Both the position numbers and the translations under genes were made by a program. From contig JAHFAB010000156.1 of assembly GCA_023250795.1 (NCBI GenBank), positions 1 through 5,394 on the forward strand: 5,394 nt of DNA, read 5' to 3'. The stretch's first letter is position 1. Each line of letters opens with the position of its first letter. Below are positions 1 to 4,803 of the stretch, in pieces. The DNA is from Bacteriovoracaceae bacterium (GTDB lineage Bacteria; Bdellovibrionota; UBA1018). The notes below the pieces were generated by a model. It saw only the letters and a list, made by a program, of their open reading frames with translations, was not told the origin of the DNA and searched no databases.

Positions 1-983
1 CCTCCTGAGGCCACCTTGTTCTTAAGCTGAGAAATGGGGTCGACAGAATGAATGATAATGGATTTGACTTGTTCAGGGCTGAGTTTTGGGTTTTGTGAGA
101 GGATAAGCGCTGCGAGTCCTGTGACAAAAGCGGTTGCTTGAGAAGTGCCTGTCATATATCCATAACGTCCATTGGGTAAAGTGCTGTAGATATTTTCACC
201 TGGAGCCGCGACATCCACTTTCGTTTTCCCCCAGTTTGAGGAGCTCAGTAAGTTATTATTAATGTCGGTGGCTGCGACTGATATGATATTGCTCAGATGA
301 TAAGAAGAGGGATAGTAGGCATAATCCGTATCGTCTACATTTTGGTGTTCGTTGCCAGCAGCAGCTACAAATAAAATTCCTGCTGCTTGGGCTTTTTTGA
401 TGGCCATGTATTCTTCATAGGAAAACTCTGGGCCTCCGCCGCTATAATTGATGATTCTGGCATTATGTTCTATTGCATAATTGATTGCCTTGATCGTATT
501 TTGGAGGTTTACGGCGCCAGGATTTCGATCTGCATAGTATTTTACAGCCATAATTGAGACTTGGTGAGCCACACCGCTTACACCCATTTTTGGATTAGCG
601 ATGGCTCCAATAATGCCAGATACGTGAGTTCCATGTCCGTGCTCGTCGTTGGGGTTTGGTTTATTAGAAACAAAGTTCCATCCATAGACTGGTCCTTTTG
701 CGTCATGCCAAATATTTTTTGTGAGATCTTTGTGATTAGAGTCAATTCCAGTATCAATGACAGCCACGATGATATTTCTGTTTCCCTCTTCGATTTTCCA
801 GGCGTCAATTGCCTGTATGTCAGATTTTATTTTACTGTTATTGACTAGTCCCCAGTTTTTAAAAGAAGGAATTCCAGCTGTATTTCTTATGATTTCTGGA
901 GGAAATGTTAATCCTAAGAATAAAAAACTAATTCCACTTAACGAAAGTAATAGTACAAATTTTCTAAAGGGTCTGCTCAACAT
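1..983 (-). CDS. Exported S8 family (subtilisin-like) serine protease, 3' end outside window
   Basis: Partial gene: 327 full codons read leftwards from ATG at 983 and leave the window still open. It should hydrolyse peptide bonds outside the cytoplasm. Seen in the translation: an N-terminal basic-hydrophobic signal segment (about residues 1-28), a short WGL-containing linker (44-46), then the catalytic domain. The full triad is present: Asp77 in VAVIDTGID, His117 in HGHGTHVSG and Ser281 in GTSQATAFVTG, with oxyanion Asn211 in AAAGNE. The segment KVDVAAPGENIYST before the serine is also typical of the family. The usual Met after the serine is Gln, and the usual Pro-His pair is Ala-Phe. The propeptide is very short or absent, as in some thermitase-like members. 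Start choice: GAGG at 993-996 lies 9 nt upstream of the ATG, and an in-frame TAA lies shortly before it. It is transcribed divergently from the zinc peptidase gene, probably from the sigma-54-like promoter at 1068-1084. The family call is firm; the substrate is unknown. Confidence 0.95.
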   Translation of the reverse strand, partial: MLSRPFRKFVLLLSLSGISFLFLGLTFPPEIIRNTAGIPSFKNWGLVNNSKIKSDIQAIDAWKIEEGNRNIIVAVIDTGIDSNHKDLTKNIWHDAKGPVYGWNFVSNKPNPNDEHGHGTHVSGIIGAIANPKMGVSGVAHQVSIMAVKYYADRNPGAVNLQNTIKAINYAIEHNARIINYSGGGPEFSYEEYMAIKKAQAAGILFVAAAGNEHQNVDDTDYAYYPSSYHLSNIISVAATDINNNLLSSSNWGKTKVDVAAPGENIYSTLPNGRYGYMTGTSQATAFVTGLAALILSQNPKLSPEQVKSIIIHSVDPISQLKNKVASG

Positions 984-992
984 ATTATCCAG

Positions 993-996
993 CCTC
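993..996 (-). promoter_or_regulatory. Shine-Dalgarno for the S8 protease
   Basis: GAGG on the minus strand, 9 nt before the ATG at 983. It favours this ATG over the in-frame TTG and CTG codons just upstream, which have no better site. Confidence 0.55.
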
Positions 997-1033
997 AACT
1001 TATCCGGCCATTAGCAATTTTGGCCTCAGCAAA

Positions 1034-1056
1034 CACAAGAGACTTGTGTCTCTTGT
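1034..1056. repeat. Perfect 9-bp inverted repeat with overlapping alternative hairpin
   Basis: Arms ACAAGAGAC (1035-1043) and GTCTCTTGT (1048-1056) are perfectly complementary around a 4-nt loop, TTGT. A second hairpin, CACAAG / CTTGTG with a 3-nt loop (1034-1039 and 1043-1048), shares bases with the first, so only one can form at a time. There is no T-run on either side, which argues against an intrinsic terminator. It lies in the intergenic region between divergent genes, just downstream of the sigma-54-like promoter. It could be an operator dyad in DNA or a 5'-end stem-loop in the protease mRNA. The symmetry is seen directly; the role is inferred. Confidence 0.6.
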
Positions 1057-1067
1057 TACACGGGTAG

Positions 1068-1084
1068 AGCAAAAAACGTGCCCA
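1068..1084 (-). promoter_or_regulatory. Candidate sigma-54 (-24/-12) promoter for the S8 protease
   Basis: The minus strand reads TGGGCACGTTTTTTGCT. Compared with the known sigma-54 consensus YTGGCACGNNNNTTGCW, it has one mismatch (G for T just before the GG) and exactly 10 nt between the invariant GG (1082-1081) and GC (1070-1069). It faces the S8 protease and predicts a start near 1057, giving a leader of about 74 nt. A sigma-54 promoter would need an enhancer-binding activator, and none is encoded in the window. An IHF-like match, TTTCAAAGCCTTA (1121-1133, one mismatch to WATCAANNNNTTR), lies about 64-76 nt upstream of the predicted start. That is a usual place for IHF, but the match is weak evidence alone. 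Confidence 0.5.
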
Positions 1085-1130
1085 AAGCTGGTTTTTACAA
1101 AAAATAATATTAATGTTGAATTTCAAAGCC

Positions 1131-1160
1131 TTACGAACAGGTAAGAAATTATTTTATAAA
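1131..1160 (+). promoter_or_regulatory. Weak candidate sigma-70 promoter for the zinc peptidase gene
   Basis: TTACGA (1131-1136), an 18-nt spacer, and TATAAA (1155-1160). The -10 matches 5 of 6 and the -35 only 3 of 6. A second TATAAA at 1200-1205 is closer to the gene but has no recognisable -35. The region from about 1095 to 1240 is very AT-rich, so chance -10-like hexamers are expected. The true promoter cannot be decided by reading. Confidence 0.22.
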
Positions 1161-1242
1161 TAAAAAAAGTTTAAATATGTCTAACTTTTTTACACTTTGT
1201 ATAAACAGTAAACATTGGTTCTGATGAGCCGATAAATAAACT

Positions 1243-2145
1243 GTGATATTAAAAAAAGGATTGGTTTTACAGTTATTTTTATATGTTTGCGTTGGATTTT
1301 TTATAGGATCAAAATCAGTTAATTCGCAAGAAGAAGACAGCTTAATGATTGAAGGTTTAAGGTTCAAAACAGCTTTGAAATTATTAGAAAGTGTACCAAG
1401 TGGTAAAAAATTGATTGATCAAATGAAGTATAAAACTAATCGACAATTAAGCTCTGGAGTTGCTTTTTCATCTTTTTTTCAATGGGGCCAGACCTCCAGA
1501 ACCAATGCAGTGCTTACTCGTTTTTACAATCCAGAGACTGGGAAAGAATATCGAGAAAGGCAGTTGAGTATTTATATAAAAAAGAAACAATCCCTTGTGG
1601 ATTTAGTTTTGGACCTTGCTCATGAGTTAACCCATGCTACAGAGCGACCCGAGTGGGATCCCTATGATCCTGAGTTAACACTCGGGAAGTACATTGGATC
1701 ATCTATAGAAGGAAAGGGTGGGGAGGTAGATGCCGTTGTGATGGAATGTAAAGTGGCTAGTGAACTGAGGAGCCAGTATGCTGTTCTCATCCCACGCTGT
1801 GATCGTTATCGTTTCCATGCGAGAAAAACAATTACTCAAGATTTTTATCGAGTGGGAATTTGGAAAGAAAGTCTAGTAAAAATATTAGGAGCAGAAGCAG
1901 GTCGATTTCCAGTTCTCAGTTCATTAGCACCCGCTTTGGTTTCATCCACTGGAGACGCACCCTATCCGGTAGCTTTGATGGCTGAGTTTCAGGAAATTAC
2001 CCAAATCGCCTGTAAAAATTCCAAAGATAGGTTGATCCGTTTATCAGCTCATCAAAAAGAACAGAAAAATTTGATTCAATCTTTTTTGTCTGGACGTTGT
2101 AATGGAGCCAAAAAGAGCGAAGGATCAAATTTAGGAACGATGTAA
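1243..2145 (+). CDS. Secreted putative zinc metallopeptidase (HExxH), uncharacterised family
   Basis: This 300-residue protein is predicted to be exported. Residues 1-28 form a signal peptide: KK at 4-5, a hydrophobic core, and a likely cut near VNS-Q. There is no lipobox. The key motif is AHELTHA, with His127, Glu128 and His131 forming an HExxH zinc site. It is followed 30 residues later by GGEVDAVVMEC, where Glu161 is the best candidate third ligand (gluzincin-like arrangement), with Glu168 as an alternative. Four cysteines in the mature part (169, 186, 257, 286) could form disulfides, which suits an extracytoplasmic protein. I do not recognise a named family; peptidase activity is inferred from the motif only. 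The start is GTG at 1243. An in-frame TAA at 1237 rules out anything further upstream, and the next start, TTG at 1261, directly abuts AAGGA and would lose the charged signal-peptide N-terminus. There is no strong Shine-Dalgarno, only GATGAG about 14 nt upstream. The gene is divergent from the S8 protease and its 3' end overlaps the convergent nuclease gene. Confidence 0.85.
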   Translation: MILKKGLVLQLFLYVCVGFFIGSKSVNSQEEDSLMIEGLRFKTALKLLESVPSGKKLIDQMKYKTNRQLSSGVAFSSFFQWGQTSRTNAVLTRFYNPETGKEYRERQLSIYIKKKQSLVDLVLDLAHELTHATERPEWDPYDPELTLGKYIGSSIEGKGGEVDAVVMECKVASELRSQYAVLIPRCDRYRFHARKTITQDFYRVGIWKESLVKILGAEAGRFPVLSSLAPALVSSTGDAPYPVALMAEFQEITQIACKNSKDRLIRLSAHQKEQKNLIQSFLSGRCNGAKKSEGSNLGTM

Positions 2146-3206
2146 TCAGGATTTGTTTCGAAATCAGAAAATTGAAATTTTGAACTTTCACTAAAATCAA
2201 TACTTTTAGGTAAAACCATTTCCCAGAAATAATCTGTGAGGACAGCTCCTTTTGCAAGTCTTCCTACAAGTATTGACTTGAAGATTGGACAGATTTCTTC
2301 TGGAGATTTTCGAATGGCGTCTGTTTCTGTGCCAGGTTTAGAGTATTTAGTAATAGCTTTTTCACTGTCAATTTTAGTAATAGCTTCTACGGCTAGTGCG
2401 CTGTCTAAAAACATTCTGAGCATAACACTCGCTGGAGATTGGTAAGTTTGGTTCCATTTTTCCTTCCATTCTTTTTGATGCATTAGAGCTTCTTCTAAGA
2501 CAGATTGTGACAGGCCAGGCTCTAAATAGTTCACGCAGTCGGATTCGAAATAAAAATGAATCCCACCTTGTCCTATCGAGTAGCCGTTCCAATCGGAAAG
2601 TGCATGATAGGGCATCGAAGAATCTCCAGTGTAGTGAGAGAGGATGCCCAAATAAAAAATGCCGTCATAAATATTTTTAATTTCTCCAGAAGATGTTTTT
2701 CCTCGTTCATATGCACCTTTTATTTTTTTTACGGACTTCAAACTATTCCAAGCCAAGTCTTGGAGTTGTTCTACTCTCCAGGGGGCATTCCCGACGGTTT
2801 TAAACTTTTCATTATTATTTATTTTTTTTTCTAAATATTTCTGAGCTTCTTTATAGTCAAATGGAATTTTCAATGTTTCTTTTTCAAAGTCAGGTTGTCC
2901 TGGTTTAAGTCCTATTGCAATGTCGAGGTCAAAGTAGTGAGTTTTACCCTCAAGAGTGCCTGATTTTCCATCACCGTGACGAAAAACTGCGTCTGGGAGT
3001 ATTGAGTAGACGCCTAGCTCAAATCGATGACGAGCTAGAAATGGACCCCAGGTTGTTGGTAGATTTCGTGCTGCTAAGAGGGCTGCAGTTTCAGCAATCA
3101 TTCGATGACCAATGGGTCCCCAGGCAAAACAGGGTGTGTTTGAGCTTATAAACCAATTTAAAAAAAAGAAAAGAAGTAAATAGAGTCCGATTTTTTTTGA
3201 TTGCAT
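2076..3206 (-). CDS. Secreted S1/P1-type nuclease (phospholipase C/P1 superfamily)
   Basis: This 376-residue exported enzyme probably cleaves single-stranded nucleic acid or nucleotide 3'-phosphates with three zinc ions; some superfamily relatives are phospholipases C. A signal peptide (1-28) ends CFA, so the mature protein would begin with Trp29, the residue that binds zinc through its N-terminus in P1 nuclease. Other visible ligands in family order are His34 (Trp+5, as in P1), Asp72 in LPDAV, His90 in THYFD, His191 and Asp195 in SHYTGD, His201 in PYHA, and His217 in GGIHFYFESD, with Glu221 or Asp223 in the last position. The spacings H191-D195-H201 match P1 (116-120-126). The protein is longer than typical members, with an extra charged stretch at about 100-140 and a C-terminal extension. 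The start ATG lies 4 nt after the stop of the upstream glycosyltransferase gene, with GGAG at 3216-3219 inside that gene's last codons, so translation is probably coupled. The last 23 codons, including the stop, overlap the convergent zinc peptidase gene. The superfamily is firm; the substrate is open. Confidence 0.9.
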   Translation of the reverse strand: MQSKKIGLYLLLFFFLNWFISSNTPCFAWGPIGHRMIAETAALLAARNLPTTWGPFLARHRFELGVYSILPDAVFRHGDGKSGTLEGKTHYFDLDIAIGLKPGQPDFEKETLKIPFDYKEAQKYLEKKINNNEKFKTVGNAPWRVEQLQDLAWNSLKSVKKIKGAYERGKTSSGEIKNIYDGIFYLGILSHYTGDSSMPYHALSDWNGYSIGQGGIHFYFESDCVNYLEPGLSQSVLEEALMHQKEWKEKWNQTYQSPASVMLRMFLDSALAVEAITKIDSEKAITKYSKPGTETDAIRKSPEEICPIFKSILVGRLAKGAVLTDYFWEMVLPKSIDFSESSKFQFSDFETNPDYIVPKFDPSLFLAPLQRPDKKD

Positions 3207-3210
3207 AAAC

Positions 3211-4737
3211 TTAAACTCCAGCTGTTTTTGACAGGTTTTTAAAATCTATTTTCCATATTCCATAGGAAATCAAGCTGAGGATAAAAATTCCACAGTACGA
3301 AAAAAACAATGGATTTTTGATCCAACCTGCTTCATAGGCTTTGAAAAGTGTGTAATTAGTGGGACCGATGTGCATGAGATAGTCCAAATAAGTTCCGATG
3401 GGGCGATTTGGCGAGCCATAAAAAAGATACATCCATGCTGGCATAGAAAATAGAGCAAGGATGATGTAGAAAATATTTTTTCCTACTGTTTTGAAAAGTT
3501 TTGAAAAAAAAGGAACCAAGGCTAAAAGTCCAAAAGGTACCGAATAAATAGTATAACGAGCCCCATAGGACCCTCCTGAAGGATTGAGACTCATGGGAAT
3601 GGCTCCATAATAGCTGATATTAACCAACATCAAAAGAAAAGCGGTCGCCCAAAGGAATTTTAATTTTTCTTCCTTGGCTTTGTAATAATGAAAACCAGAA
3701 GCGATCAGCCCCAAGGGAAGTAAAGGGTTAAAAAGAGGAAGATTACAGCGTGAGTCCGTGAAAATCCGAACAATTCTTTGAGTGTCAGGAATCACTTTCC
3801 AGATGCCGTTTAAGTTTTGAAAATGATGTTCTAAGTTTACAATTCTCATATGATAGGCAGTTAGCCAAGGTTTGCCAAAGGCCAGAGTATGATAAAGAGC
3901 CATCAATGTTATAGGAATAGCTGCGCCCAATAAAATTTTCAGTCCACTTTTGAGCCTACCCTTTTTGGGTTGAGAGAGTAAGATCGCTGGAAGCAAAATC
4001 GCTGGATAGATGATTGCAGGATAATCCAGTGGGGGGATAGTTCCTAAGGCCATACCGATAAAGATGAGTTCTTTAGGTTTTCTCTGTTTTCCAAAGTTTT
4101 CCATCCAATTGACAAATGTCACCCAGACGATCACTGTAGCAATTGTTGTGTGATAAATTGTTGCAGTAAAATCTGCTATTCCTGTTCCAAGCAATAAAAA
4201 ACAGAGAAGTGGTAAAAGGAGCCGTTTCTGATTAGGGTAGAGAGATTGATAAATTGTTATAAAATAATAACCTAAAATGAGTGTAAAAGGAGCCGCTAAA
4301 AAAACGACTCCAAATATAAGGAGGAGTAAAATCAGTGCTCTTTTTTCTGATGGATGAAACCCAGTGTGTTTTTCTTGCAAGCCTCTGGTGACGGTGTCGT
4401 CTAATTTGTTTAGAATTGAGTTCGGGATGAGGGCGAGAGGAATTTTCATTCCTAAATAAACAGGGATTAGAAAAATAGACAATCCGGGTGGCATCCCAGA
4501 GTAAAGGTGATTTTCGGAGCGTGAAACGTCTCTGTCGTGCTGGGTGTACTTGTCGATGATGAGGGATCGGTCATCGATGAGAGCAATGGTCAGGGTTGCC
4601 ATAGAATTGGTCATTGTATTGCTGAGGTACCCGCCAACGAAATAGGCATAGATGAGTGCAGAAATAATAAAGAGTCTGTTGAAGGACCCGGGATTACCCA
4701 ATCCCATAAAAATGGCATTTCTCATTTTTCTTAGCAT
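3211..4737 (-). CDS. Polytopic GT-C-like membrane glycosyltransferase (putative)
   Basis: About 508 residues with roughly 11-12 hydrophobic segments, approximately at 22-40, 84-105, 133-165, 174-213 (two), 225-256, 266-287, 335-353, 361-380, 398-417, 422-442 and 477-496 (numbered from the TTG at 4740). GT-C enzymes transfer sugars from polyprenyl-phosphate donors at the outer face of the inner membrane. Supporting this are the acidic first outer loop with HDRD (68-71), the segment HLYSGMPPGLS (78-88), which resembles the G-x-Y-S..PG-S stretch of RgtA/ArnT/PMT-like proteins, and GGSYGARYT (389-397), like the GG-x-x-GPRY motif before a late membrane helix. The exact family, sugar and acceptor cannot be read. 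Start: ATG at 4737 is chosen; TTG at 4740 is immediately upstream and another ATG is at 4725. No clear Shine-Dalgarno precedes any of them. The gene is first in a likely two-gene operon with the S1/P1 nuclease and diverges from the acyltransferase gene. Confidence 0.8.
   Translation of the reverse strand: MLRKMRNAIFMGLGNPGSFNRLFIISALIYAYFVGGYLSNTMTNSMATLTIALIDDRSLIIDKYTQHDRDVSRSENHLYSGMPPGLSIFLIPVYLGMKIPLALIPNSILNKLDDTVTRGLQEKHTGFHPSEKRALILLLLIFGVVFLAAPFTLILGYYFITIYQSLYPNQKRLLLPLLCFLLLGTGIADFTATIYHTTIATVIVWVTFVNWMENFGKQRKPKELIFIGMALGTIPPLDYPAIIYPAILLPAILLSQPKKGRLKSGLKILLGAAIPITLMALYHTLAFGKPWLTAYHMRIVNLEHHFQNLNGIWKVIPDTQRIVRIFTDSRCNLPLFNPLLPLGLIASGFHYYKAKEEKLKFLWATAFLLMLVNISYYGAIPMSLNPSGGSYGARYTIYSVPFGLLALVPFFSKLFKTVGKNIFYIILALFSMPAWMYLFYGSPNRPIGTYLDYLMHIGPTNYTLFKAYEAGWIKNPLFFSYCGIFILSLISYGIWKIDFKNLSKTAGV
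3216..3219 (-). promoter_or_regulatory. Shine-Dalgarno of the nuclease gene, inside the upstream gene
   Basis: GGAG on the minus strand, 9 nt before the nuclease ATG at 3206. It lies in the Ala-Gly-Val codons that end the glycosyltransferase gene. This placement, with only 4 nt between stop and start, supports translational coupling and fixes the nuclease start. Confidence 0.6.
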
Positions 4738-4746
4738 CAAGTCAAA

Positions 4747-4774
4747 ATTTTAACACAACTTTCTCTTGGATCAA
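4747..4774 (-). promoter_or_regulatory. Candidate extended -10 promoter for the glycosyltransferase-nuclease operon
   Basis: Minus strand TTGATC (-35, 4 of 6), a 16-nt spacer, then TAAAAT (-10, 5 of 6) preceded by TGT, which makes an extended -10. The predicted start falls near 4740, only a few nucleotides before the ATG at 4737. If correct, the mRNA is nearly leaderless, or translation begins at the ATG at 4725. It sits in the 66-nt gap shared with the divergent acyltransferase gene. Confidence 0.38.
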
Positions 4775-4803
4775 CAGAACTGATCAGGGTAAACTAAATA
4801 AAC

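Noticed and set aside
561..1014. Short open frames on the plus strand and one on the minus strand over the protease gene
   Set aside because: They lie inside the S8 protease coding region, whose catalytic motifs are unambiguous. The short translations show no family features.
1035..1056. Intrinsic terminator reading of the inverted repeat
   Set aside because: No T-run follows the stem on either strand, and it lies upstream of both divergent genes rather than at a gene end.
1149..1367. 72-residue minus-strand open frame covering the start of the zinc peptidase gene
   Set aside because: It is antisense to a convincing signal-peptide-bearing gene, has no ribosome site or motif, and lies in AT-rich DNA.
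2076..2260. Bidirectional terminator at the convergent gene ends
   Set aside because: I found no GC-rich stem followed by a T-run in the overlap or just beyond it; termination must use another signal or mechanism.
2236..3151. Several plus-strand and one minus-strand open frame within the nuclease gene, including a 92-residue hydrophobic one
   Set aside because: They are shadows of the S1/P1 nuclease gene; the hydrophobic tail comes from reading its Lys/Asn-rich codons on the opposite strand.
4537..4734. 65-residue plus-strand open frame
   Set aside because: It is antisense to the N-terminal region of the glycosyltransferase, with no ribosome site and no recognisable features.
4780..4787. 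CTGATCAG palindrome as a defined operator
   Set aside because: An 8-bp palindrome is too common to assign to a regulator; it is only mentioned as a possible element of the shared promoter region.
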